Source of the DNA: Glaciimonas soli
GTDB taxonomy: Bacteria > Pseudomonadota > Gammaproteobacteria > Burkholderiales > Burkholderiaceae_D
DNA length: 64,000 bases
Assembly (NCBI RefSeq): GCF_009497155.1
Contig: NZ_WINI01000001.1
Location: 806,001-870,000, forward strand
Reading direction: 5' to 3'
Program-made: the position numbers and the translations under genes
Notes under the pieces: model-generated
What the model was told of the DNA's origin: nothing
The model's database searches: none
What the model saw: the letters and a program-made list of their open reading frames with translations, nothing else
Part shown: positions 8,611 to 17,471 of the stretch, in pieces
How the letters are laid out: each line of letters begins with the position of its first letter
Position numbering within the stretch: the stretch's first letter is position 1

Positions 8611-10272
8611 ATGCAATGGCAAACCCATGAAATAAGCAATCAAGTTCCAGAGCTGACCGGCAATAATTTATATAGCGACGATAGGATTTTATCCGCTGGC
8701 GTACAACGCTTGGGAGCCGGCTGGCATGCGGCAGAGTTGACGCGCTACGGTGCTCAGCTTGGTAGCAAAGAAGTCTGGCAACTGGCTGATCTGGCCAATC
8801 GTCACCCCCCGGAACTGCATAGCTACGATAACTATGGCAATCGTCAAGATAGTGTCGAATTTCATCCCGCCTGGCATACCTTGCTCGCGATGCTACGCCA
8901 TGAAAATCTGCACGCTTTACCGTGGACCGCATCACAACCTCAACCCGGCAAACATGTAGCACGAGCAGCGGGCTATTTTTTGCACGCGCAAGTCGAAGCC
9001 GGATCATTATGTCCAACCACCATGACTTTTGCCTCGATACCGGTGCTACAACAAGAACCGGCGTTGTTCGCGGCGTTGCAAGCGAAATTATTTTCTCGTC
9101 AACACGATCCGCGTGACTTACCGCTGGCACAAAAAAACGCTATGTTAATCGGCATGGGCATGACGGAAAAACAAGGTGGATCGGATGTTCGCAGCAATAC
9201 CACGCTCGCTACTCCACTCACGGGCAGTTGTGGTCGCGGTGCCGACTACACCCTAACCGGTCATAAATGGTTTTTTTCGGCGCCGATGTGTGATGCACAC
9301 TTGGTGTTGGCGCGTACGGAAATGGGTTTAAGCTGCTTTTTTGTTCCGCGCTGGCGGCCCGATGGATCTAAAAATAGCATTCTGGTACAGCGTCTCAAAG
9401 ATAAACTCGGCAACCGCTCCAACTCCAGTAGCGAGGTCGAATTTCAAGATGCTTTCGGCATTATGGTCGGCGCAGAAGGTCGCGGCATTCCGACCATTAT
9501 TGAGATGGCCAATTACACGCGCCTTGATTGCGTCATCGGCAGCGCCGGCCTGATGCGTCAGGCCTTGCTGCAAGCGCATCACCATGCTCGCCACCGCAGT
9601 GCATTTGGTCGTCTATTGGCCGAACAGGCCTTAATGCAAAATGTGCTGGCAGATCTGGCATTGGAGAGCGAGGCCGCAACCCTGTTAATGCTGCAATTGG
9701 CGCATGCTTTTGACCACCAGGACGACTCCTTGCAGCGTGCATGGAAGCGGATCGTGACACCGGCAGCCAAATTCTGGATTTGTAAACGTGCGCTGGAATT
9801 TACCGGAGAATGCATGGAAATCTGGGGCGGTAACGGCTATGTTGAAACCGGCCCAATGGCCCGCTTTTATCGGGAAGCACCGGTTAATTCCATCTGGGAA
9901 GGCTCTGGCAATGTCATGTGCCTTGACGTGCTACGCGCCATTGAGCGCGATACCGAAGGTTTTGCCCTCATACTAGAACAACTCGCGGCCGTAGCGCACA
10001 ACCATTCAGGCTTGCAACGCTTGGTAGCAAGCTTGAAAGCCGATTTATCGATACCGCCAGATCAACGCGAAAGCATAGCACGACGATTTGTGCAGAAATT
10101 AGTGATCACCATACAAGCCAGCCTGATGCTACAGCACACGCCAGCAGAGATTGCCGATGCGTTCATCAACAGCCGAAGTGATGCCGCGGTCGGTCGGGTT
10201 TATGGCACACTAGGCGAAGCGACGACAGCCGATGTCCAACGACAGATTTTGCAACGAATTTCGCTGCATTAG
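8611..10272 (+). CDS. aidB: AidB-type acyl-CoA dehydrogenase (alkylation response)
   Basis: 553 residues, close to E. coli AidB (541) and far longer than metabolic acyl-CoA dehydrogenases. It has the AidB-type N-terminal domain, then GMGMTEKQGGSD (181-192), the flavin-contacting part of the ACAD fold, and IWEGSGN near residue 430. The AidB-specific C-terminal helical domain that binds DNA follows. E. coli AidB is an FAD protein of the Ada adaptive response, thought to protect DNA from alkylation. A strong ribosome binding site (CGAGGAG) lies 6 bases before the ATG. No ada, alkA or alkB gene is nearby, so control by Ada cannot be inferred here. Confidence 0.88.
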   Translation: MQWQTHEISNQVPELTGNNLYSDDRILSAGVQRLGAGWHAAELTRYGAQLGSKEVWQLADLANRHPPELHSYDNYGNRQDSVEFHPAWHTLLAMLRHENLHALPWTASQPQPGKHVARAAGYFLHAQVEAGSLCPTTMTFASIPVLQQEPALFAALQAKLFSRQHDPRDLPLAQKNAMLIGMGMTEKQGGSDVRSNTTLATPLTGSCGRGADYTLTGHKWFFSAPMCDAHLVLARTEMGLSCFFVPRWRPDGSKNSILVQRLKDKLGNRSNSSSEVEFQDAFGIMVGAEGRGIPTIIEMANYTRLDCVIGSAGLMRQALLQAHHHARHRSAFGRLLAEQALMQNVLADLALESEAATLLMLQLAHAFDHQDDSLQRAWKRIVTPAAKFWICKRALEFTGECMEIWGGNGYVETGPMARFYREAPVNSIWEGSGNVMCLDVLRAIERDTEGFALILEQLAAVAHNHSGLQRLVASLKADLSIPPDQRESIARRFVQKLVITIQASLMLQHTPAEIADAFINSRSDAAVGRVYGTLGEATTADVQRQILQRISLH

Positions 10273-10370
10273 TTAACGGTTTTCGCTGCATTAACTTCGT
10301 AACATTAAGTAGGTATCAAATCAGTATCAAAGCGTGCTTCAAAAAAATTAATAATATTCGGAGATCACAC

Positions 10371-12149
10371 ATGTACAAACTTACTGCTCAGCTTTTGCTG
10401 AGTACCACCACTTTTGTCTTTGCAGCACCCGCCTTTTCCGCTACACCCGACTGGATCACAAAAAGTAATGCAGATGCGCAGATCCTGTTAAAGGCGCAGG
10501 CACAATTCTATCCGGAATCAGTCTCTCAACAAGGCATGACTGGTTATGATGACAAAATCGTCGATCTCAAACCAAGATTAGAAGAACGCGAAATTAACGC
10601 CGCACAAACAGCCATCAACCAATTGCAAGTCTTATTGGACAAAGAAAACGATCCATTGCTACAACAAGACTTGCGCATCATGATTCGCTCCGGGAAATTA
10701 TTTCAGGAAGGAATAGCGTTAAATCAGCGTTATCTCGTTTCCTATGAAGATGTGGGACAAGATATTTTCAGTGGTCAATTCGCACTGCTGCAGGATCAAG
10801 TTGACCCGGCACGCCGTGCCATGGCGCTGACACGTCTTAAACGTTATACGGGAATGGAAGCCGGTTATACGCCATTGATCAAATTAGCACAGAGGCGCTA
10901 TGAGGAACAACGCGCCAACCCCAAACTGCTTGCCCCCTACAACAAACAAGTCGAAGAAGCCATCGGCAATACCAAGCAATACATCAGCGGCATCCGCGAT
11001 CTGTATGTCAAATATAAAATTACTGGCGCGGATGCCGCTTTGGATGCATTGGAACAGCAGCTTACCGCTTACAACGCATGGACCGAAAAAGTCGTGATGC
11101 CGCATACTCGCAGTGATTTTAAGTTGCCGCCTGAACTGTATGCTTATCAACTCAAACAAATGGGGATCGACATCTCGACCGAGCGGCTGATGCGTGAGGC
11201 CCAGCTGGAATTTATTAAAACCCAGGCAGAAATGCAATTGATAGCACCTACAGTGGCAAAGTCACTGGGCATGACATCAAACGATTATCGTGACGTCATC
11301 AACATGCTCAAGAAAGAGCAGCTAGACAAGCAGTCTATCGTCCCCCAATACCATGACGTCATCGGCAAAATCGAAGCTATCATCAAGCGCGAAAATATTA
11401 TTACTCTGCCACAAACGGCAATGATCATGCGCACAGCATCGGATGCCGAGAGTGCGCAAATAGCGGCACCACATATGCAACCGCCTCCGCTAATCAACAA
11501 TCATGGTGAAGTGGGCGAATTTGTTTTATCACTGGGTGTGCCTGCCAGCACCGGCACTGCAAATACCAAGTTTGATGACTTCACTTACAAAGCAGCCGCA
11601 TGGTCACTCACTGCGCACGAAGGTCGCCCGGGACATGAGCTGCAATTTGCCGGAATGGTAAAAGGCGGTGTATCGCTGGCCCGCAGCATTTTCGCGTTCA
11701 ATAGTGTCAATGTCGAAGGCTGGGCGCTGTATTCTGAGGCGGAGATGCTGCCCTATGAGCCTGCCGATGCACAATTGGCTGCACTGGATGCACGGTTGTT
11801 ACGGGCTGCGCGTGCCTTCCTCGATCCCATGCTCAATTTGGGACTGATCACACCAGAACGTGCACACGAAATTTTGGTACACGATGTCTGCGCATCGGAA
11901 GCCTTGGCGCAAGAAGAACTCGACCGCTATATGTTCCAAAGTCCAGGTCAGGCGACTTCTTATTTTTACGGCTATTCGCGCTTAATGCAATTGCGAGCAG
12001 AAACCCAAATCGCCATGGGAGCAGCATTTAACCGTAAAGCATTCAATGATTTTATTGTTAGCCAAGGCTTGCTGCCACCAGATGAAATGTCGACGGCAGT
12101 GAAGAAAGAATTTGTTCAGGCGAATAAAAGCAGTACGAGTAAATCTTGA
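10371..12149 (+). CDS. DUF885 family exported metallopeptidase-like protein
   Basis: 592 residues. An N-terminal Sec signal peptide (LTAQLLLSTTTFVFAAPAFSA) directs it to the periplasm or beyond. The body is all-helical, as in DUF885 (PF05960). The family's zinc-ligand-like motif AHEGRPGHELQ is near residue 415, followed by EGWALYSE, and together these resemble a gluzincin active site. DUF885 proteins are annotated as uncharacterised or as carboxypeptidase-like, and no substrate is known to me. The gene has its own leader region after aidB and ends before a strong bidirectional terminator. Confidence 0.85.
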   Translation: MYKLTAQLLLSTTTFVFAAPAFSATPDWITKSNADAQILLKAQAQFYPESVSQQGMTGYDDKIVDLKPRLEEREINAAQTAINQLQVLLDKENDPLLQQDLRIMIRSGKLFQEGIALNQRYLVSYEDVGQDIFSGQFALLQDQVDPARRAMALTRLKRYTGMEAGYTPLIKLAQRRYEEQRANPKLLAPYNKQVEEAIGNTKQYISGIRDLYVKYKITGADAALDALEQQLTAYNAWTEKVVMPHTRSDFKLPPELYAYQLKQMGIDISTERLMREAQLEFIKTQAEMQLIAPTVAKSLGMTSNDYRDVINMLKKEQLDKQSIVPQYHDVIGKIEAIIKRENIITLPQTAMIMRTASDAESAQIAAPHMQPPPLINNHGEVGEFVLSLGVPASTGTANTKFDDFTYKAAAWSLTAHEGRPGHELQFAGMVKGGVSLARSIFAFNSVNVEGWALYSEAEMLPYEPADAQLAALDARLLRAARAFLDPMLNLGLITPERAHEILVHDVCASEALAQEELDRYMFQSPGQATSYFYGYSRLMQLRAETQIAMGAAFNRKAFNDFIVSQGLLPPDEMSTAVKKEFVQANKSSTSKS

Positions 12150-12185
12150 GTCTAAATAAGTAACTGATATCCATAATTTAACCAC

Positions 12186-12213
12186 CGTCATTCCCGCGTA
12201 CGCGGGAATGACG
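12186..12213. repeat. 28-bp perfect palindrome with an ATTCCC-N8-GGGAAT core
   Basis: CGTCATTCCCGC-GTAC-GCGGGAATGACG reads the same on both strands, in the spacer between two convergent genes. The core ATTCCC-8-GGGAAT has the form of the dRS3 repeat described in Neisseria, and similar palindromes are scattered in other proteobacteria. It could be a dispersed repeat or a target for site-directed insertion of mobile DNA. Only one copy is visible in this window. Confidence 0.7.
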
Positions 12214-12250
12214 ACGGTGTATGTGTGACATCGGCTCAAGATTCATGAAA

Positions 12251-12281
12251 AATAAAAATGCGCCGACGGCGCATTTTTATT
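12251..12281. terminator. Bidirectional rho-independent terminator
   Basis: A perfect 14-bp stem (AATAAAAATGCGCC with GGCGCATTTTTATT, loop GAC) gives a T-rich tail on both strands. It lies between the convergent DUF885 and PBP1a genes and can end both transcripts. Confidence 0.9.
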
Positions 12282-12319
12282 TTAGAACAAAGTATTCATA
12301 CAATATGGCTCAATACCTA

Positions 12320-14800
12320 TCAAGCCCCGTCAAACAGTTTCAAAATATCATGCTTCTCTTTTTCATGTTTCTCTTGATCCTCTGGCGTCATTGGTGTGCC
12401 ATCGTCGTTTACATCAACACCACCACCGTTGCCTCCGCTACCTAAACCCAGCGTCGCGATGAAGCCATTGCCTGGTGTGAAATTATCAAAATACAATTCG
12501 TCATTGATTTTGGTCAAACCATCCGGTTGTGACATCTGAGTTTGCGGCACGCCATTTAAAGCTTGTCGCATATAGCTAACCCAGATCGGCAACGCTAGTT
12601 GCGCACCGAATTCGCGGCTACCCAGGCTTTTCGGCTGGTCATATCCCATCCATGCAACCGCGACCAGGGAATTTTGGTAGCCAGCAAACCAACCGTCAAA
12701 CGCGTCATTGGTGGTACCCGTTTTACCGGCCAAATCAGTGCGCCCCAAAACATTCGTTCCCGCACCTGTACCACGTTGCGCAACTGACTGCAACATGCTG
12801 GTCATCACATAACTATTGCGCGCGTCCAACACGCGAGGCGCATTAACGCCAGCGACTTGAGGCTCTGTTTTAGAAATCGTGTTCCCTCGCGCATCGGTCA
12901 CTTGTGAAATTAAATAAGGATTGACGCGATACCCGCCATTCGCCAACACGGCATAAGCACCGGCAAGTTGCAATGGTGTGGTCTGCCCGGCACCCAACGC
13001 AGTTGGTAAATATGGTGGGATTTTATCGCGGTCAAAACCGAAATGCGACGTCACGAAATCCTGCGCATATTGCACGCCAATGGCATCCATCAAACGCACG
13101 GTCACCAGATTTTTGGAGCGCTGCAAGCCAGTACGCATAGGCATAGGACCATCGGGTTGATCATCGTCTTTTGGTTCCCAATTCGGCTTACCCAAGCCGG
13201 CAGGATAAGAGACTGGGGCATCATTGATCATTGATGCCGGGCCAAAACCTTTTTCCAGCGCTGCAGAATAGATAAACGGTTTAAACGTAGAACCCGGTTG
13301 ACGCCATGCCTGGGTTACGTGGTTGAATTTATTTTGATTAAAATCGAAACCACCAATCAACGTTTTGATCGCACCGGTTTGTGGTGTCAGCGATACCAAA
13401 GTCGCTTCTACTGCCGGCAATTGGGTAATTTGCCAGCCTTTTTTATCCGCGCCTAAACCTTGTGTGACACGAATCACAGAGCCTGTCTGGATACGGTTTT
13501 TACCCGCTTTAGCGGAGAGCGCCGAAGCTGCAAAACGTACACCTTCACCACTCATGGTAATCACTGTTTCATCGCGCAGCATGGCGGTGACTTGTCTGCC
13601 ATCGTTGCTCAATACGATGGCTGGCACGATGTCGCCATTGTCCGGACGATCCTGCAGAGCATCATTGATAGCCTGATCTCTATCATCACCGGCGGCTGGC
13701 AATTCAAGCCAGCCTTCCGGCCCGCGATAGCCATGACGACGGTCATAATCCATCACACCCTTGCGTACCGCCTCGTAACCGGCCATCTGATCTGCGGCGT
13801 TGAGGGTGGTTGTGACGATCAAACCGCGCGTATAAATATCGTCCTTATATTGGGCGTACAGCATTTGTCGCACCATTTCAACCGCGTATTCAGCGTTGAC
13901 GCTGTAGTTATTCCCGGTTGGTTTGACTTTGATGTCTTCTGCCAGCGCCTGTGTGTATTGTTCGTCTGTGATGAAGCCTAACTCCTTCATCCGTTTCAAA
14001 ATATATTCTTGTCGAATCCGTGCACGCTTAGGATTAACCACAGGATTGTAGGCCGATGGCGCTTTCGGCAAACCAGCCAGCATCGCCGCCTGTGCCAGCG
14101 TCACGTCTTTCAGGTCTTCACCAAAATAAGCCCGTGCTGCAGCAGCAAAACCGAAGGAACGTTGACCGAGGAAAATCTGATTCATGTAGACCTCAAGAAT
14201 TTGATCCTTGGTCAAGGCACTTTCGATTTTGTAGGCCATCATGATTTCGTAAATTTTGCGGGTATACGTTTTCTCACTGCTTAAGAAAACATTACGCGCA
14301 ACCTGCATCGTAATCGTACTCGCTCCCTGCGAATGGCCGCCATGAATAATATCGGTCAACACTGCGCGCAGCATGCCGATCACATCAATCCCGCCGTGCT
14401 GATAAAAACGCGCGTCCTCAATCGCCACCACTGCATTTTTCATATTCGCAGGAATGTCTTGCAACTTGACCAGACTACGGCGCTCTTCACCGAATTCGCC
14501 AATGAGTACATGATCGGCGGTATAAATTCTTAACGGTACTTTGGGACGATAATCCGTAATCGCATCCAGACTAGGTAATTGCGGTTGCATCACGACTAAG
14601 GCATATGCCACCAGCAAACCAGCTATCACCCCGGCAGCAACCACCAACCCTAAGATAGTAAACAGCAGCCCAGCCAACAGCGAACCACGCTGCGGTTTCG
14701 GTTGGACGATAGATTTATTGAATGGATGGCTTGTAGATACGATTGGCTTCGAGGTTTGTGGTCGCAATGGTTTTTTACTCGGCTTAGATGTGAATAACAT
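12320..14800 (-). CDS. mrcA: Penicillin-binding protein 1A (bifunctional transglycosylase/transpeptidase)
   Basis: 826 residues from the ATG at 14800; a TTG lies 13 codons upstream. A basic cytoplasmic tail is followed by one membrane anchor (LLAGLLFTILGLVVAAGVIA). The GT51 domain carries EDARFYQHGG and QGASTITMQVARN. An OB-like insertion leads to the transpeptidase domain with SxxK (GSTFKPF), SKN and KTGTT. The acidic C-terminal tail is Gly/Asp-rich. The enzyme polymerises lipid II and cross-links peptidoglycan in the periplasm. In many betaproteobacteria this gene is divergent from pilM, but here the upstream neighbour is an alpha/beta hydrolase on the same strand. Confidence 0.95.
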   Translation of the reverse strand: MLFTSKPSKKPLRPQTSKPIVSTSHPFNKSIVQPKPQRGSLLAGLLFTILGLVVAAGVIAGLLVAYALVVMQPQLPSLDAITDYRPKVPLRIYTADHVLIGEFGEERRSLVKLQDIPANMKNAVVAIEDARFYQHGGIDVIGMLRAVLTDIIHGGHSQGASTITMQVARNVFLSSEKTYTRKIYEIMMAYKIESALTKDQILEVYMNQIFLGQRSFGFAAAARAYFGEDLKDVTLAQAAMLAGLPKAPSAYNPVVNPKRARIRQEYILKRMKELGFITDEQYTQALAEDIKVKPTGNNYSVNAEYAVEMVRQMLYAQYKDDIYTRGLIVTTTLNAADQMAGYEAVRKGVMDYDRRHGYRGPEGWLELPAAGDDRDQAINDALQDRPDNGDIVPAIVLSNDGRQVTAMLRDETVITMSGEGVRFAASALSAKAGKNRIQTGSVIRVTQGLGADKKGWQITQLPAVEATLVSLTPQTGAIKTLIGGFDFNQNKFNHVTQAWRQPGSTFKPFIYSAALEKGFGPASMINDAPVSYPAGLGKPNWEPKDDDQPDGPMPMRTGLQRSKNLVTVRLMDAIGVQYAQDFVTSHFGFDRDKIPPYLPTALGAGQTTPLQLAGAYAVLANGGYRVNPYLISQVTDARGNTISKTEPQVAGVNAPRVLDARNSYVMTSMLQSVAQRGTGAGTNVLGRTDLAGKTGTTNDAFDGWFAGYQNSLVAVAWMGYDQPKSLGSREFGAQLALPIWVSYMRQALNGVPQTQMSQPDGLTKINDELYFDNFTPGNGFIATLGLGSGGNGGGVDVNDDGTPMTPEDQEKHEKEKHDILKLFDGA

Positions 14801-15059
14801 AACTAATTGATAATGTAGGCTTCCGCAAAATTGCCCCAACTTCGGGCTTACTTTCTCCTTTTACCAACCTTGAGCACAAAGACAGTAAAAATACGACTAG
14901 GAGTCATTAAGCCGCTGAGGCGATTTTGCAGAAGTCCTTTATTTGAGAAGTGAGGCCTGTATCCTACAGCATGCAGCTAGCCCGACGCCCAATATGACTG
15001 TAAGCAACTGTAAAAGTGCCTATTAATTAGTCATCAATTAGTCATTAACCAGGTATGAA

Positions 15060-15878
15060 TTACCTAATCAACAAGTTGCGTATCATATCATTTGTGGCAC
15101 TAGCGGCAACTTCCGGGCTCTCTAACGGAAACAAATGGCCACCGGGTAAATGGCGGAAATACTCGCCAACCAGTCGCTTGGTCGCTGCCAGTCCAGCATG
15201 TCGGCATTCGACAGAGTCAACGCCGCCAATGAAGCCCACGGGCACAGGGAAATTACCTTTCACTACACGACCAAAATGATGCGGCAATGTCCGGTAAACG
15301 GCCGTTTCGATGTCACGACGAAAACGTAAAGTCAAATTACCGTCTTGCTGCAGCATCCCGTGCTCAACATAATCCCGAATCACTTCTCGCGGCCACAGCG
15401 CGAATACGGCTTTACTAGAAAAATGCTGATAAGCCGCTTCTGCATCTGGCCATTGATTACGGCGTTTTGCTGAAAACCGTGCGGGGGAAAATCTCATATC
15501 TAGTTTTAAGGCTTTCGCAACTCCCAGCAGTCCGGCACGCCAGCCGGCCACCACCGGCGTATCGAGTAACACCACACAGCGTACAAGGTCGGGACGCTGC
15601 CTGGCCGCCATTAACGACAATGCGCCCCCCATCGAATGCCCGAGCAGAATCACTGGTTCCTGATAACGCTTGCTTAACTCATCAATCAATTCTTGCATTA
15701 ATGCCGGCCAGCCATCGGTCACTGGATAGACTGGATTATGGGCATGCATTTCCAGTGCACGAACATCATAATCATTGCGCAACAGATCAAGAAAGCGACT
15801 ATATGTTCCGGCTGGAAAACTATTGCCATGTACAAAATGCACAATTGGACGACTATTTGAGACCATAAATGATGCCAT
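15060..15878 (-). CDS. Alpha/beta hydrolase
   Basis: 272 residues with a complete alpha/beta-hydrolase triad: the nucleophile Ser82 in GHSMGG (80-85), an Asp in GGVDSVE and a His in PGGHLFPLE near the C-terminus. The oxyanion loop is HGNSFPAGTY near the N-terminus. No signal peptide is seen, so a cytoplasmic esterase or lipase-like enzyme is likely, with substrate unknown. A second ATG four codons in is an alternative start. The gene lies between PBP1a and the holin-like gene with spacers of over 200 bases on each side. Confidence 0.85.
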   Translation of the reverse strand: MASFMVSNSRPIVHFVHGNSFPAGTYSRFLDLLRNDYDVRALEMHAHNPVYPVTDGWPALMQELIDELSKRYQEPVILLGHSMGGALSLMAARQRPDLVRCVVLLDTPVVAGWRAGLLGVAKALKLDMRFSPARFSAKRRNQWPDAEAAYQHFSSKAVFALWPREVIRDYVEHGMLQQDGNLTLRFRRDIETAVYRTLPHHFGRVVKGNFPVPVGFIGGVDSVECRHAGLAATKRLVGEYFRHLPGGHLFPLESPEVAASATNDMIRNLLIR

Positions 15879-16274
15879 AACGTTTATGCAATGAAAGAAG
15901 GCCTCATTAAAGACCTAAAACAAGACTCTCAACAAAGGAAATTTTAGAGTTCTAGATCGATTATTGCGGAAAACACAATAAGTATCTGTTTTAAGTACGC
16001 GCACAAAACAGTTTAGTTTATGTATTCCGATGCCAGCAGCAATGCGGGTAGCAGAAAATTTGACCTGCACGTGGGCGCAACCGCGCCCTCAATGAATGGC
16101 AAGGAGGGTCGCATAGACAGGTTAGTGAACATACTTGCATTAGCGTTAAAACAAAGCGTATCAAAATCATGTAACTAACGTTTGATGAAGATAGTTTCCT
16201 AGACTAAACTAAATGTGGACTGAAATATTGGTGGCCACTCTCTGAAATCTATGCGGTTTTCTTGGAGCGCTCTC
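15879..16274. other. Intergenic region upstream of the holin-like gene
   Basis: Nearly 400 bases between divergent genes. No coding frame is convincing. A small GC hairpin (GGGCGC AACC GCGCCC, near 16072-16087) stands out, but no known RNA is recognised. The region must supply promoters in both directions. Confidence 0.4.
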
Positions 16275-16565
16275 ATGCAAAATAAGATTCCCCGCCTTAC
16301 GCTCTGCTTAGCCGTCAGTATCATATTAATGCTGCTCGCCTTTCGTTTTCGCGAATATGACACCCTGCTTTCCGTTTCGCTCTACAAAGCGCATTTGCTT
16401 TCGCTGGGTGGCTGGGGCGGTTATTGGATAGATTGGGCCATTTTCCCTTATGCCCGTCCGCGTGATTTTCATGTGAAAGGAAATCAACAGGCATTACAAA
16501 TAGCCAGTTTACGCCGCGCCATTATTGTTGCAGCCAGTTTAATTTGTATTGGATTAGCGGCCTGA
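16275..16565 (+). CDS. Holin-like small membrane protein
   Basis: 96 residues from the ATG at 16275, chosen because GGAG lies 7 bases before it. An in-frame ATG at 16251 has no ribosome binding site. Hydrophobic segments lie at about residues 7-25 and 77-95, with a third, weaker Trp/Gly-rich one (LLSLGGWGGYWIDWAIF) near the middle. The central YARPRDF and the overall pattern resemble the putative 2/3-TM phage holins (Phage_holin_8-like) of Burkholderiales. It ends 39 bases before a lytic transglycosylase on the same strand, the usual order of a phage lysis cassette. The holin call rests on topology and context, and it could be another membrane partner of the transglycosylase. Confidence 0.6.
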   Translation: MQNKIPRLTLCLAVSIILMLLAFRFREYDTLLSVSLYKAHLLSLGGWGGYWIDWAIFPYARPRDFHVKGNQQALQIASLRRAIIVAASLICIGLAA

Positions 16566-16604
16566 CGTTAACCGCTCAAGCCATCTCTCAATCTGACTTT
16601 CATC

Positions 16605-17438
16605 ATGAAAAATAAAAAACATGACGATCGCAGTCGGCGCAATCAGCGTAATTGGAGAACGACATTCAGCTGGCTTAGCGCGCTTAAACAGCGCTGGCCG
16701 AAGACCATCGCATTTATCAACGGCGGTATTTTTTTTGTATTTTTTTTAGCGTTGATTTTTCCTCTTATACCACCTCAGTGGTATACCGAAAATGAACCAA
16801 TCGCTGCTGCGCCACAGCCAGAAGTATCCATTCCAAGCGACTCAGAATCGCCGGAGGAATTAGCAAAAATCCAGGCAGAACAAAATACTCCCGACGCCAG
16901 AAAATATCGACATCAGTTACGCCAGGAGGCGCATATGGTATGGGGATTGGATGCGCCAGTCTCCACCTTTGCCGCACAAATTCATCAGGAAAGCATGTGG
17001 AATGAAACGATAAAAAGTCGGGTTGGCGCTGAAGGATTATCACAATTCATGCCAGCCACGGCAACCTGGATTAGCCGCTTATATGATGATCTGAAACAGA
17101 ATCAACCGACCAATCCGATTTGGTCCATGCGTGCCTTGGTGCGCTACGATAAATTTCTTTACGATAGAGTCGTGGCTGCCAATCCTTGCGAACGCATGGC
17201 CTTTGCCTTGTCCGCATACAACGGCGGACTCGGCTGGGTATTCAAGCGTAAAGAGAAATCAAAAGATCCACTGGTTTGCTTTAACGAAACCTGCGATATC
17301 AATCCCGGCATAACGCCGGGCAATCAAAAAGAAAATGTTGATTATCCGCGCCGGATTTTATTGCTGCATGCCCCTTTGTATGTGAGAGATGGCTGGGGAC
17401 CTGAGAGTTGTAAAACGACGTTGTTAGCGTCGCGTTGA
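16605..17438 (+). CDS. Membrane-anchored lytic transglycosylase (SLT domain), endolysin-like
   Basis: 277 residues. A basic N-terminus and one hydrophobic anchor (about 36-56) precede a linker and a Slt-type lysozyme-like domain. The catalytic Glu129 lies in QIHQESMWN, GLSQFMPAT is at 144-152 and AYNGGLGW is near residue 205. The enzyme would cleave the MurNAc-GlcNAc bond from the periplasmic side. Signal-anchor endolysins with this plan occur in Mu-like and other phages of Burkholderiales, next to a holin as here. No other phage genes are near. Its stop codon faces that of the cdiB gene 33 bases away. Confidence 0.82.
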   Translation: MKNKKHDDRSRRNQRNWRTTFSWLSALKQRWPKTIAFINGGIFFVFFLALIFPLIPPQWYTENEPIAAAPQPEVSIPSDSESPEELAKIQAEQNTPDARKYRHQLRQEAHMVWGLDAPVSTFAAQIHQESMWNETIKSRVGAEGLSQFMPATATWISRLYDDLKQNQPTNPIWSMRALVRYDKFLYDRVVAANPCERMAFALSAYNGGLGWVFKRKEKSKDPLVCFNETCDINPGITPGNQKENVDYPRRILLLHAPLYVRDGWGPESCKTTLLASR

Positions 17439-17471
17439 GCGCAAAAATTACAATGGGAGTGATGGTCGTAA

